DNA of 64,000 bases from an uncultured Lachnospiraceae bacterium (GCA_947305245.1 CAMZDG010000011.1:31626-95625); one strand, 5' to 3'. Numbered from the stretch's first letter, positions 49,976 through 59,152 are shown. The notes: a model not told the origin generated them from the letters alone. Made by a program: numbers and translations.

Positions 49976-50035
49976 GTTCTTCGGTTGCCGGAAAGAAAAT
50001 AGGGATGAAACGAAAGTTTTAGACAAGGAGATTTT

Positions 50036-50692
50036 ATGTATACGATTAATGACCTGTATGACTTGGATCATACGCTCGCAAAGGATTATCTTTCCCAGTT
50101 CACCTATCCCTGGGAGGCGCTCAAGGGGATCAAGGACATGATCCTGGCACTCGGCGCTACGCTCGGCGAGGATTACGAAGAGGTTTCCGAGCATGTTTGG
50201 GTACACAAGACCGCAACGGTGTTCCCTTCCGCATATCTTGGCGCGCCCTGCATCATCGGGCCTGAGACGGAAGTTAGACACGGCGCTTTCATCAGAGGTT
50301 CAGCCCTGGTTGGCGCTAATTGCGTGGTTGGTAACTCCGTGGAACTGAAGAACGTGATCCTGTTCGACCATGTGCAGACGCCTCATTATAATTACGTAGG
50401 CGACAGTATTCTCGGTTACTTCAGCCATATGGGCGCAGGTTCCATCACCTCCAACGTAAAGAGCGACAAGCAGCTTGTCGTTGTGCATAATGGCACGGAA
50501 AAGATGGAGACCGGTATTAAAAAATTCGGCGCAATGCTTGGTGATCACGTTGAGGTTGGCTGTAATGCAGTCTGCAACCCCGGCACCGTGATCGGCAGAA
50601 ACAGCAACGTTTATCCCACGAGCTGCGTGAGAGGCGTTGTTCCCGCAAACTGCATTTATAAGAACAGCGGTGAGATCGTCGAGAAGAAGTAA
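50036..50692 (+). CDS. Left-handed beta-helix protein, GlmU C-terminal-like
   Basis: 218 residues, AAGGAG upstream. A helical start (residues 1-55) precedes hexapeptide-repeat coils: VFPSAYLGAPCIIGPETEVR, GAFIRGSALVGANCVVGNSV, and GAMLGDHVEVGCNAVCNPGT with VIGRNSNVYPTS. This is the fold of the acetyltransferase half of GlmU and of UDP-GlcNAc pyrophosphorylase-related proteins. The nucleotidyltransferase half is absent. It may acetylate glucosamine-1-phosphate or a related sugar. It is the first gene behind the glmS ribozyme and precedes nagB and glmM, so a role in making UDP-GlcNAc is likely but inferred. Confidence 0.85.
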   Translation: MYTINDLYDLDHTLAKDYLSQFTYPWEALKGIKDMILALGATLGEDYEEVSEHVWVHKTATVFPSAYLGAPCIIGPETEVRHGAFIRGSALVGANCVVGNSVELKNVILFDHVQTPHYNYVGDSILGYFSHMGAGSITSNVKSDKQLVVVHNGTEKMETGIKKFGAMLGDHVEVGCNAVCNPGTVIGRNSNVYPTSCVRGVVPANCIYKNSGEIVEKK

Positions 50693-50775
50693 TCCGTCAC
50701 GGCGCTAAAAGCCGAACGGTCCATAGGTAACACATAATTGAATAGAGCATAAATTGATTAGGGAGATATGATACA

Positions 50776-51567
50776 ATGAGAGTAGTGATTCAGGATAATT
50801 ACGAAAAAATGTGTAAGTGGGCAGCTAATTACATCGCTGCAAAGATCAATGGTCATAAGGAGGCTCGTCCTTTCGTTCTGGGCCTTCCCACCGGTTCTTC
50901 CCCCATTGGCGTTTACAAGGAGCTTGCCAGAATGAACAAGGCCGGCGAGGTTTCCTTCGCGAACGTTGTAACCTTCAACATGGATGAGTATTTAGGCCTC
51001 CCTCACGAGCATGACCAGAGCTACTGGTATTTCATGCATGACAACTTCTTCAACCATCTGGTTGACATGAAGCCCGAGAATATCAATATTCTCAATGGCA
51101 TGACCGATGATCCTGAGGGTGAGTGCGCAAGATATGAAGAGAAGATCGCTTCCTACGGCGGGATCGACCTGTTCATGGGCGGTATCGGCGTGGACGGACA
51201 CATTGCATTCAACGAGCCTTATACTTCCCTGGCTTCCCGCACGGGCGTAAGAGACCTTACCACCGACACCAGGATCGTGAACAGTCGTTTCTTCGGCAAT
51301 GATCCCGAGAAGGTTCCCGCAAAGGCACTTTCCGTTGGCGTTGGCACCGTGACCGATTCCAAGGAGGTTCTGATCCTCATCAATGGTCATAACAAGGCAA
51401 GAGCACTCGCTGCAACCGTAGAGGGCGGCGTTTCCCAGAAGTGGACCTGCTCTGCACTGCAGATGCATAATGCAGCCATCCTTGCAGTGGACGAGGCAGC
51501 CTGCGGCGAGCTGACTGTTGACACTTACAAGTATTTCCTGGACATTGAGAGAAAGGAGAGACTGTAA
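50776..51567 (+). CDS. nagB: Glucosamine-6-phosphate deaminase
   Basis: 263 residues, TTAGGGAGAT upstream. Family marks: [16 protein letters not shown] (about 36-51, phosphate loop), NMDEYLGL (catalytic Asp near 72), and [14 protein letters not shown] (about 135-148, catalytic D, H and E), then [20 protein letters not shown]. It interconverts GlcN6P and fructose-6-phosphate plus ammonia. Two bases separate its stop from glmM. Under a glmS ribozyme and next to glmM, the enzyme may run in the synthetic direction here, standing in for GlmS; this is inference, as NagB normally works catabolically. Confidence 0.97.
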   Translation: MRVVIQDNYEKMCKWAANYIAAKINGHKEARPFVLGLPTGSSPIGVYKELARMNKAGEVSFANVVTFNMDEYLGLPHEHDQSYWYFMHDNFFNHLVDMKPENINILNGMTDDPEGECARYEEKIASYGGIDLFMGGIGVDGHIAFNEPYTSLASRTGVRDLTTDTRIVNSRFFGNDPEKVPAKALSVGVGTVTDSKEVLILINGHNKARALAATVEGGVSQKWTCSALQMHNAAILAVDEAACGELTVDTYKYFLDIERKERL

Positions 51568-51569
51568 GA

Positions 51570-52916
51570 ATGGGTAAGTATTTTGGTACGGATGGCTTCC
51601 GCGGAGAGGCTAACAAAGATCTGACTTTCGATCATGCGGTGAAGATTGGCCGTTTCCTTGGCTGGTATTATGGAGCTAACCAGGGCAAGAAGGCAAAGAT
51701 CGTGATCGGTAAGGACACGAGAAGATCCAGCTACATGTTCGAGTATGCACTGTGCACCGGCCTGATGGCAAGCGGCGCTGACGCATACATCATGCACGTG
51801 ACCACGACGCCTTCCGTTGCTTATATCACCAGAGTGGACGATTTCGACTGCGGCATCATGATCTCTGCATCTCACAACCCTTACTATGACAACGGCATTA
51901 AGCTGCTGAATGGCAATGGCGAAAAGATGGACGAGGAGACCATTCTGAAGGTTGAGGATTACATTGACGGAAAGATCGAGATTCCCATTGCAGAGCGTAA
52001 CGAGATCGGACGTACCGTGGACTATGTTTCCGGCAGAAATCGTTACATCGGATTCCTGATCTCCCTGTCTAAGTACAGCTTCAAGGATGTAAAGGTTGGT
52101 CTTGACGTTGCGAACGGCGCTGCATGGCAGATCGCACGCGGCGTGTTTGAGGCGCTTGGCGCGAAGGTCTACGTGATGAATGATCATCCGGACGGATATA
52201 ACATTAACACCGACTGCGGAAGCACGCACATCGAGCATCTGCAGAAGTTCGTGGTTGAGAATGGCCTGGACGTTGGTTTCGCATATGACGGAGACGCTGA
52301 CAGATGTCTTTGCGTGGATGAGAAGGGTAACGTCGTTACCGGCGACCACGTGCTTTACATCTATGGCCTGTACATGAAGGAGCGCGGAAAGCTTCTGAAC
52401 AACAAGGTTGTTACCACGATCATGAGCAACTTTGGTCTGTACAAGGCTCTGGACAAGGTTGGCATCGAGTACGAGAAGACCAAGGTTGGCGACAAGTACG
52501 TTTATGAGAACATGGTACAGACCGGAAACCGTATCGGCGGCGAGCAGAGCGGTCATACCATCTTCCTGAAGTATGAGACGACCGGTGACGGCATTGTGAC
52601 AAGCCTGAAGCTGATGGAAGTAATGCTTGCAAAGGAGAAACCCATGAGCGAGCTGGCAGCTCCCGTGGTGTTCTATCCGCAGGTGCTGAAGAACGTTCGC
52701 GTGAAGAGTAAGCCCGACGCGCAGAACGATCCTGACGTGCAGGCTGCAGTAAAGAAGGTTGCCGATGAGCTTGGCGACACCGGACGTATTCTGGTTCGCG
52801 AAAGCGGCACCGAGCCTGTGATCCGCGTGATGGTTGAGGCTGAGAGCGATGAGATCTGCGAGAAGTACGTAGACTCCGTGATCGCAGTCATCACTGCAAA
52901 AGGACATCTGGCATAA
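51570..52916 (+). CDS. glmM: Phosphoglucosamine mutase
   Basis: 448 residues with AAAGGAG just upstream, inside nagB. Start GKYFGTDGFRGEANKDLT, active-site serine loop MISASHNPYYDNGIKL (about 97-112), metal loop FAYDGDADRCLCVD (about 236-249), sugar loop GGEQSGHTIF (about 320), and phosphate loop RESGTEPVIRVM near the C-terminus. This is the GlmM type (GTDGxRG), turning GlcN6P into GlcN1P for UDP-GlcNAc and cell wall. Last gene of the ribozyme-led operon. Confidence 0.96.
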   Translation: MGKYFGTDGFRGEANKDLTFDHAVKIGRFLGWYYGANQGKKAKIVIGKDTRRSSYMFEYALCTGLMASGADAYIMHVTTTPSVAYITRVDDFDCGIMISASHNPYYDNGIKLLNGNGEKMDEETILKVEDYIDGKIEIPIAERNEIGRTVDYVSGRNRYIGFLISLSKYSFKDVKVGLDVANGAAWQIARGVFEALGAKVYVMNDHPDGYNINTDCGSTHIEHLQKFVVENGLDVGFAYDGDADRCLCVDEKGNVVTGDHVLYIYGLYMKERGKLLNNKVVTTIMSNFGLYKALDKVGIEYEKTKVGDKYVYENMVQTGNRIGGEQSGHTIFLKYETTGDGIVTSLKLMEVMLAKEKPMSELAAPVVFYPQVLKNVRVKSKPDAQNDPDVQAAVKKVADELGDTGRILVRESGTEPVIRVMVEAESDEICEKYVDSVIAVITAKGHLA

Positions 52917-52939
52917 TCGTAAATTACGTGAAGTGGTTT

Positions 52940-52972
52940 GCCCCGCAGGATTGCACCCTGCGGGGCTTTTTT
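52940..52972 (+). terminator. Terminator of the nagB-glmM operon
   Basis: GCCCCGCAGG (52940-52949) with CCTGCGGGGC (52957-52966), perfect 10 bp, then six T. Confidence 0.95.
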
Positions 52973-53082
52973 GTAAATGTACTTTGACATTTTGGGAAAA
53001 TTGTGTTAGTTTATTATGTATGGGTGCTTTAAAGCGTCATAGTTTAAAGCGGAAAAATGGTCTGACTTAGGAGGAATTGAAG

Positions 53083-54723
53083 ATGCCGGTAACAGATTTA
53101 TTGGAACGGAATCATAAGTTGTATGGGGATGAGGTTGCGCTGGTGGAGTTGAACCCCAGCATGCCTGATACGAGAAAGACAACTTGGAAGGAGTATGATC
53201 TGGTGCAGCCGACGAGTTCGACGCCGTACCGCAGGGAGATCACCTGGAGTATCTTTGACGAGAAGGCAAATCGCGTGGCGAACATGCTTCTGTCCCGCGG
53301 CATCCAGAAGGGCGACCGCGTGGCAATCCTGATGTTCAACTGCCTGGAGTGGCTTCCCATTTATTTTGGTATTTTGAAGACTGGCGCGATCGCGGTGCCT
53401 TTCAACTTCCGTTTTGCGGCAGATGAGATCCAGTACTGTGCGGATCTGGCTGAGGTTCACGTGCTGTTCTTTGGACCGGAATTCATTGGCCGTATTGAGT
53501 CCATCGAGGAAAAACTGAGCAAGGGCAGACTTCTGATCTACGTGGGTGACGGATGTCCTACCTTCGCAGAAAGCTACAGAGAACTCGTTGCTGACTGCTC
53601 CAGCCAGCCGCCCCTCGTACGCCTCGAGGAAGAAGACGATGCAGCCATTTATTTTTCATCTGGAACCACGGGTTTCCCTAAGGCCATTTTACATAATCAC
53701 GAGAGCCTCACGCAGGCAGCGCAGATGGAGCAGAAGCACCATCTGACCGGCAGGGATGACGTATTCCTTTGCATTCCGCCGCTGTATCATACCGGTGCAA
53801 AATTCCACTGGATGGGAAGTCTTTGCGCGGGCAGTAAGGCCGTTTTGCTGAAGGGAACCACGCCTGAGATCATCCTGGATGCCGTTTCCAAGGAGCATTG
53901 CACGATCGTTTGGCTCCTGGTGCCTTGGGCACAGGACATCCTGGAGGCGCTGGACCGTGGTGACTTAAAGCTGTCCGATTATCATCTGGATCAGTGGAGA
54001 CTGATGCATATCGGCGCGCAGCCTGTTCCGCCTTCCCTGATCAAGCATTGGAAGGAATATTTCCCGAATCACATGTATGACACGAACTATGGCCTTTCCG
54101 AGTCCACAGGCCCTGGCTGCGTGCATCTTGGCATTGAGAACATTCATAAGGTGGGTGCGATCGGCGTGCCCGGATATCGCTGGAAGTGTAAGATCGTAGA
54201 TGAGAACGGCGAGACCGTGAAGCAGGGCGAGGTTGGCGAGCTTTGCGTGAAGGGCCCCGGCGTTATGACCTGTTATTATAATGATCCTAAGGCGACTGCG
54301 GAGACCTTAAAGGACGGCTGGCTCTATACCGGAGACATGGCAATGCAGGACGAGGACGGCTTTATCTTCCTGGTAGACAGAAAGAAGGACGTGATCGTCA
54401 GCGGCGGTGAGAACATTTATCCCGTACAGATCGAGAATTTCCTTGCGGCGTTCGACAAGGTGAGCGACGTGGCCGTGATCGGCCTGCCGGACAAGCGTCT
54501 TGGCGAGATCACCGGCGCGATCATTCAGATCAAGGAAGGCATGACCTGCACGGAGGAAGAGGTAGAAGAGTACTGCAAGGGGCTGCCTCGTTATAAGAGA
54601 CCCAAGAAGATCATCTTCGCGGAGGTTCCCAGAAACGCGACCGGTAAGATCGAGAAGCCTGCGCTGCGCAAGAAATACGGCGCTGAATACCTTGTGGCAC
54701 AGCAGAATGAGGTAGAAGCATAA
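53083..54723 (+). CDS. Acyl-CoA synthetase / AMP-binding ligase
   Basis: 546 residues from ATG 53083 (AGGAGG upstream; TTG 53077 is less likely). Adenylation motifs: IYFSSGTTGFPKAIL (about 188-202), NYGLSESTGPG (about 335), YTGDMAMQDEDGFIFLVDRK (A7-A8), KDVIVSGGENIYPVQIE and the late NATGKIEKPALRKKYG with the catalytic lysine (A10). It makes an acyl-CoA from a carboxylate, ATP and CoA; the acyl group cannot be told. A monocistronic gene with its own ribosome site between two terminated units. The insert at residues 20-45 (TTWKEYDLVQPTSST) is unusual. Confidence 0.92.
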   Translation: MPVTDLLERNHKLYGDEVALVELNPSMPDTRKTTWKEYDLVQPTSSTPYRREITWSIFDEKANRVANMLLSRGIQKGDRVAILMFNCLEWLPIYFGILKTGAIAVPFNFRFAADEIQYCADLAEVHVLFFGPEFIGRIESIEEKLSKGRLLIYVGDGCPTFAESYRELVADCSSQPPLVRLEEEDDAAIYFSSGTTGFPKAILHNHESLTQAAQMEQKHHLTGRDDVFLCIPPLYHTGAKFHWMGSLCAGSKAVLLKGTTPEIILDAVSKEHCTIVWLLVPWAQDILEALDRGDLKLSDYHLDQWRLMHIGAQPVPPSLIKHWKEYFPNHMYDTNYGLSESTGPGCVHLGIENIHKVGAIGVPGYRWKCKIVDENGETVKQGEVGELCVKGPGVMTCYYNDPKATAETLKDGWLYTGDMAMQDEDGFIFLVDRKKDVIVSGGENIYPVQIENFLAAFDKVSDVAVIGLPDKRLGEITGAIIQIKEGMTCTEEEVEEYCKGLPRYKRPKKIIFAEVPRNATGKIEKPALRKKYGAEYLVAQQNEVEA

Positions 54724-54761
54724 TTGTATAAAATGTTCAAACATTTTTGCCAAAAAGGGTA

Positions 54762-54790
54762 TTGACTTTTGCCTGCGAACAAGATATAAT
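54762..54790 (+). promoter_or_regulatory. Promoter of tRNA-Leu
   Basis: TTGACT (54762-54767), 17 bases, TATAAT (54785-54790), 11 bases before the mature tRNA. Confidence 0.85.
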
Positions 54791-54801
54791 ACATTTTGTT
54801 C

Positions 54802-54885
54802 GCAGGAATGGCGGAATTGGCAGACGCGCACGGTTCAGGTCCGTGTGGTGGCAACACCATGAGGGTTCAAGTCCCTCTTTCTGCA
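54802..54885 (+). tRNA. tRNA-Leu (anticodon CAG)
   Basis: 84 bases, class II tRNA: acceptor GCAGGAA/TTTCTGC, anticodon arm CACGG-TTCAGGT-CCGTG with CAG, long variable arm TGGTG-GCAA-CACCA, T arm GAGGG-TTCAAGT-CCCTC, discriminator A. Reads CUG. CCA not encoded. Confidence 0.96.
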
Positions 54886-54894
54886 CGATTGATT

Positions 54895-54930
54895 AAGGCT
54901 TTTCATGGAGTACCATGGAGAGCCTTTTTT
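54895..54930 (+). terminator. Terminator of tRNA-Leu
   Basis: AAGGCTTTTCATGG (54895-54908) pairs with CCATGGAGAGCCTT (54913-54926), AGTA loop, then T. Confidence 0.88.
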
Positions 54931-55018
54931 GTGCCTGACTTTATGAATTATTCATAATTGCCGCGAAACAATTACATATTTTTAATTTTTTAAACACAAA
55001 ACGTACACAATCGATGAA

Positions 55019-55111
55019 TATAATGAACTTAGATAGTTACTAGTTAACTATCTCCCCCCCTCATAAGAAAGTGGAAGAGCTACACGAAAGTGTGGCTCTT
55101 CCGCTTTTTTT
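55019..55111 (+). ncRNA. Candidate small RNA with palindrome and strong terminator
   Basis: TATAAT at 55019-55024 (poor -35) is followed by the palindrome AGATAGTTA/TAACTATCT (55031-55053), a run of C, and the perfect 13-bp hairpin GGAAGAGCTACAC-type (55073-55085 with 55090-55102, GAAA loop) plus seven T. No gene is in front of this terminator, so a short RNA of about 80 bases is possible. Confidence 0.4.
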
Positions 55112-55140
55112 GCATATGTTATCGTAAGGGAATTCTTTCC

Positions 55141-55169
55141 TTGAATGGAAGGCGTTCCTATGGTAAAGT
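55141..55169 (+). promoter_or_regulatory. Promoter of murE
   Basis: TTGAAT (55141-55146), 17 bases, TAAAGT (55164-55169). Confidence 0.65.
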
Positions 55170-55185
55170 GATAGGAGGGTAGTCC

Positions 55186-56745
55186 GTGTTTCTAAAGGAG
55201 ATTTTGGAGGGGGCGGACGCTTGGTATCTGCGAGGGACGAAGGAGACGATGATCGCCGGGATCACGGCGGATTCGAGGTGTGTTACGCCCGGGATGGCGT
55301 TCTTCTGTCTTAAGGGGACGGCGCATGACGGAGCGGACCACGCGGGTGAGGCCACGGAGCGCGGCGCCTCGGCGTTGATCTTTGAGGCGGAAGGCGGGGA
55401 AGGCTTATGGAAGGAGCGCGGCCAAAGCTACGAGGCCTTTGAAGCTGGCTTGGGCGTCAGGGAAAGGAACATACTGGCCAGTGCGCCAGGCGGAGTCACG
55501 GTTGTCTGCGTGGAGGACGCCAGAAAGGCGTTCGCGCTGGCATGTGATGCCTGGTACGGTCACCCATCGAGGGAGCTTGTCACGATCGGTGTCACCGGGA
55601 CCAAGGGAAAGACGACGACAACCTATCTGATCAAGTCTATTCTCGAGAATGCGGGGCGCAGGGTAGGGCTCATTGGGACCAATGAGGTGATCGTCGGGCT
55701 GCAGCATTATGAAGCGGGGAATACCACGCCGGATGCCCTTCAGTTGCAGGCATATCTGCGGCAGATGGCGGATGCGGGGGCTGATACCGTGGTGATGGAG
55801 GTTTCCTCTCAGGCCATCAAGCTAAAGAGAACGGACGGGATCCTGTTCGATTATGGGATTTTTACCAATCTTTCCCCGGATCACGTGGCGCCCGGAGAGC
55901 ATCGTGATTTTCAGGAATATTTGGAGTGTAAGAGGGAATTATTTCGGCGGTGCCGGATCGGGATCGTCAACGGAGACGATCCTTACTTGGAACGGATCAC
56001 GGAAGGGCATAGCTGCCTTCTGGAGACCTATGGGCTGGGCGAGGAATGCATGCTGCGTGCGGGGAATGTCTCGCGGATCCTGGATGGCGGAAAGCCGGGA
56101 GTGGAGTTCGCGGTAACGGGGCAGATGGAATTTGAGGCGCGCATTCCCATGCCGGGGACGTTCAGCGTATATAATGCGCTTGCCGCGATCAGCCTTTGCA
56201 GGCATTTTCACGTGCGGGAGTCCGACATTCAGCGTTCGCTCCTTGCGGCGAAGGTGAAGGGCAGGGTCGAGCTTGCCATGGCGAGGGACGGGTATGCGAT
56301 TTATATCGATTATGCGCATAATCCCGCGGCGCTGGCGAGCCTTTTGGATACGCTTCGGGAATATCGTCCAAGGCGACTGATCTGCGTGTTTGGATGCGGC
56401 GGAGACCGCCCCGTCATGCGACGAAGGCTGATGGGAAGGATCAGCGGAGAAAAGGCTGACCTGACCATTGTCACGGATGACAATCCGCGGAGTGAGGACC
56501 CGGGGCTGATCCGGGAACAGGTCGTCTGGGGCGTGCGGGAGGCGGAGGGCGCCTTCGTGATCATACCCGGGCGGCGCGAGGCCATACGGTACGCACTTTC
56601 TGCGGCGAGGAGCGGGGATATGATCGTGCTCGCCGGAAAGGGACATGAAACTTATCAGGAGATCCAAGGCGTAAAGTATCCCTTGGATGAGAGAACCATA
56701 TTACGGGAGTTAGAGAAAGAGACATGCAATACGCAGACGTCATAG
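55186..56745 (+). CDS. murE: UDP-MurNAc-tripeptide synthetase, meso-diaminopimelate type
   Basis: 519 residues from GTG 55186 (TAGGAGGG upstream). Mur-ligase order: ITADSRCVTPGMAFFCLKG (UDP site), TIGVTGTKGKTTTTYLIKS (ATP loop, about 141-159), TNLSPDHVAPGEH, YIDYAHNPAALASLLD (about 368), and TDDNPRSEDPGLI (about 425). The DNPR motif marks enzymes that add meso-diaminopimelate rather than lysine. It attaches the third amino acid of the peptidoglycan stem in the cytoplasm. A 50-residue insert (EGLWKERGQSYEAFEAG) follows the first domain. Its end overlaps priA by 22 bases. Confidence 0.95.
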   Translation: MFLKEILEGADAWYLRGTKETMIAGITADSRCVTPGMAFFCLKGTAHDGADHAGEATERGASALIFEAEGGEGLWKERGQSYEAFEAGLGVRERNILASAPGGVTVVCVEDARKAFALACDAWYGHPSRELVTIGVTGTKGKTTTTYLIKSILENAGRRVGLIGTNEVIVGLQHYEAGNTTPDALQLQAYLRQMADAGADTVVMEVSSQAIKLKRTDGILFDYGIFTNLSPDHVAPGEHRDFQEYLECKRELFRRCRIGIVNGDDPYLERITEGHSCLLETYGLGEECMLRAGNVSRILDGGKPGVEFAVTGQMEFEARIPMPGTFSVYNALAAISLCRHFHVRESDIQRSLLAAKVKGRVELAMARDGYAIYIDYAHNPAALASLLDTLREYRPRRLICVFGCGGDRPVMRRRLMGRISGEKADLTIVTDDNPRSEDPGLIREQVVWGVREAEGAFVIIPGRREAIRYALSAARSGDMIVLAGKGHETYQEIQGVKYPLDERTILRELEKETCNTQTS

Positions 56746-58952
56746 TAAACATTGTGTGTGAAGAATTGGACCGATGCTTTCAGTACAGGGTTCCTGAGCA
56801 TCTGGAGGGCGAACTGAAGGTGGGCATGGGCGTCATGATCCCCTTTGGCAAGTCGGACCGGCTGATCAAGGGGTACTGCGTCGCCCTCGGTGAGGAATGC
56901 AAGTTTGATCCCGCGAAGACGAAGGAGATCGCAAAGATCGTGCAGAATGACTCGGACGGTGACGGACGAAGCGTGGCGCTCGCCGCGTGGATCAGGGAGA
57001 ACTATGGCTCTACCATGATCCAGGCCTTAAAGACGGTACTGCCCATGCGAAAGTCCGTGAAGCAGTTAGAGCATCAGGTGCTGGTGCGCACGGCGACGAA
57101 GGAAGAGCTGATCGCGATGCTTGGAGAGAGTCAGAGAAAGCATCAGGTGGCGAAGGCGCGGCTTTTGGAGGCGCTGATTGAGGAAGAGAGGATCCCAAAG
57201 GAATGGGTGACTGGGAAGCTGAGCGTCGCGTCAGCAACGATCCATTCCCTGGAGCGGGCGGGCGCGCTGAAGATCCAGAGCACGAATTCTTTCAGAGATC
57301 CCGTAAAGGTGCAGGCCGGCGAGGAACGAAAAAAGACGCTCAGCGAGGACCAGGAGAGGATCGTACGGCAGGTGCTCGCGGAGTATGACGAGGGAACGAA
57401 AGGGACGTATCTGATCCATGGCATTACGGGAAGCGGAAAGACGGAGGTCTATCTGAGACTGGTGGAAGGGATGGTGGCGCGCGGGAAGCAGGCCATCGTG
57501 CTCATCCCGGAGATCGCGCTGACCTATCAGACGCTGCTCCGGTTCTATCGGCGATTCGGAAATCGCGTCAGTGTCATGAATTCCACGCTCTCTGCGGGGG
57601 AGAAATATGATCAGTGTCAGCGGGCGAAGGCAGGCGAGATCGACGTGATCATTGGCCCTAGATCCGCATTGTTCACGCCGTTTCCGAATCTCGGCCTGAT
57701 CATAATGGATGAGGAGCACGAGTCCAGTTATAAGAGTGAGGGCACGCCGAAATATCATGCGCGGGAGACGGCGGAAAAATTGGCTGAGCTTACCGGAGCA
57801 AGTCTGGTGCTGGGAAGTGCCACGCCTTCCGTGGAAGCTTATTATCGGGCAAAAGAGGGGAAGTATACCCTGTTTGAATTAAAGGATCGTCTGACGGGCG
57901 GGAGCCTGCCGCAGGTGGAGGTCGTGGACCTTCGCGAGGAGCTTAGGGCGGGAAATCGTTCGATCTTTAGCAGGAAATTGCAGGAGCTTCTGGCAGATCG
58001 CCTTTCGAAAGGCGAACAGAGCATGCTCTTTTTGAACCGTAGGGGCTATGCAGGCTTTGTGTCGTGCAGAAGCTGCGGCCTTGTCATCAAGTGTCCGCAC
58101 TGCGACGTATCTCTGTCGGAGCATGGCGGAAAGCGTATGATCTGCCATTATTGCGGCTACACGGCGCCGAAGCCGACGCTTTGTCCCTCCTGTGGTTCCA
58201 AGTACGTACTCGGCTTCAAGGCCGGCACGGAGCAGATCGAAGAAAAGCTAAAGGAGCTGTTCCCGCAGGCGCGTACGCTGCGCATGGACCGCGACACGAC
58301 GGGCACGAAGGACAGTTATGAGAAGATTTTGAGCGCATTCGCCAATCAGGAGGCGGACGTGCTGATCGGGACGCAGATGATCGTCAAGGGGCATGACTTC
58401 CCCAACGTGACGCTGGTTGGCGTTCTCGCGGCAGATCTTTCTCTGGGGGTCAATGATTATCGCGCGGGCGAGCGAACCTTCCAGCTATTGACACAGGCCG
58501 TTGGCAGGGCCGGCAGGGGGGACAAGCCAGGCTTTGCGGTGATCCAGACCTATCAGCCGGAGCATTATGCCGTCGTGCAGGCTGCAGCGCAGGATTATGA
58601 GAGTTTTTACCAAGAAGAAATTTTGTATCGCGAGCTTGGTGGGTATCCGCCGGCGTGTCATCTGCTCGCAGTGCAGGTGTTCTCTCAGGACGAGAAGGCG
58701 GGCGAACGGCTTGCGGCAACGCTTGCGGAGCGCGTTAAGGCGAGAATTTCGGAACGCGGGACGACCCTGCTTGGCCCGAGCCCCGCAACCATCGGAAGGA
58801 TCAACGACGTTTATCGCCGCGTCATATACTTAAAGTCTAAGGATTACGCGAAGCTTGTGGCGCTCAAGGATGAACTGGAGCAATTCCTTGCGACGGCGCA
58901 AATAAACCGCGAAAACGTACAGTTTGATTTTGACCCGATGAACTTTTTATGA
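56724..58952 (+). CDS. priA: Primosomal helicase N'
   Basis: 742 residues, starting inside the end of murE. N-terminal DNA 3'-end-binding domain (VNIVCEELDRCFQYRVPEHL), then Walker A HGITGSGKTEVYLRLV (about 233-248), DEEHESSYK (DEAH type, about 330), SATPSVEAYY, and the zinc site CRSCGLVIKCPHCDVSL then CHYCGYTAPKPTLCPSCG (about 450-490), and motif VI QAVGRAGRGDKPGF. It reloads the replisome at stalled forks. The usual PriA length. The order priA-def-fmt follows, as in most Firmicutes. Confidence 0.97.
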   Translation: MQYADVIVNIVCEELDRCFQYRVPEHLEGELKVGMGVMIPFGKSDRLIKGYCVALGEECKFDPAKTKEIAKIVQNDSDGDGRSVALAAWIRENYGSTMIQALKTVLPMRKSVKQLEHQVLVRTATKEELIAMLGESQRKHQVAKARLLEALIEEERIPKEWVTGKLSVASATIHSLERAGALKIQSTNSFRDPVKVQAGEERKKTLSEDQERIVRQVLAEYDEGTKGTYLIHGITGSGKTEVYLRLVEGMVARGKQAIVLIPEIALTYQTLLRFYRRFGNRVSVMNSTLSAGEKYDQCQRAKAGEIDVIIGPRSALFTPFPNLGLIIMDEEHESSYKSEGTPKYHARETAEKLAELTGASLVLGSATPSVEAYYRAKEGKYTLFELKDRLTGGSLPQVEVVDLREELRAGNRSIFSRKLQELLADRLSKGEQSMLFLNRRGYAGFVSCRSCGLVIKCPHCDVSLSEHGGKRMICHYCGYTAPKPTLCPSCGSKYVLGFKAGTEQIEEKLKELFPQARTLRMDRDTTGTKDSYEKILSAFANQEADVLIGTQMIVKGHDFPNVTLVGVLAADLSLGVNDYRAGERTFQLLTQAVGRAGRGDKPGFAVIQTYQPEHYAVVQAAAQDYESFYQEEILYRELGGYPPACHLLAVQVFSQDEKAGERLAATLAERVKARISERGTTLLGPSPATIGRINDVYRRVIYLKSKDYAKLVALKDELEQFLATAQINRENVQFDFDPMNFL

Positions 58953-58958
58953 TATAAT
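58930..58958 (+). promoter_or_regulatory. Promoter of the def operon, inside the priA end
   Basis: TTGACC (58930-58935), 17 bases, TATAAT (58953-58958); the -35 lies within priA. Transcripts start near 58965 and carry the palindromic leader. Confidence 0.75.
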
Positions 58959-58961
58959 AGA

Positions 58962-59116
58962 GCGCGTGAAAAACAAGCGACGCCGAAGGCGGCATTTGTT
59001 TTCACGCGCCCATTAACGAGAAAGCAAATTTGCGAAGCAAATTACGAGCTGCGAAGCAGCGCTTTCGAGTTACAATATTTCATTTTAGAATGGTTGCCTT
59101 GCCAGACAGCCATTCT
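58962..59116 (+). promoter_or_regulatory. Highly palindromic leader of def
   Basis: Three consecutive structures. First: GCGCGTGAAAAACAA (58962-58976) with TTGTTTTCACGCGC (58996-59009), enclosing GCC-GAA-GGC. Second: a three-way junction, TAAC..GAAAGC (59014-59025) with GCTTTC..GTTA (59061-59072), enclosing hairpins AATTTGC-GAA-GCAAATT and GCTGC-GAA-GCAGC. Third: AGAATGG/CCATTCT (about 59087-59116). It fills the stretch between priA and def. It could be a leader control element or a repeated palindromic unit; I cannot tell which. Confidence 0.6.
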
Positions 59117-59152
59117 TGTGTTGTTTATGTTTATGCAGAAAGGAACAAAGTC

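Noticed and set aside
49837..50022. 61-codon open frame before the beta-helix gene
   Set aside because: It lies within the glmS ribozyme, starts with TTG after a stop, and has no ribosome site; the conserved RNA explains the sequence.
51525..52907. 460-codon minus-strand frame opposite glmM
   Set aside because: Mirror of glmM codon structure; no ribosome site, and glmM is certain.
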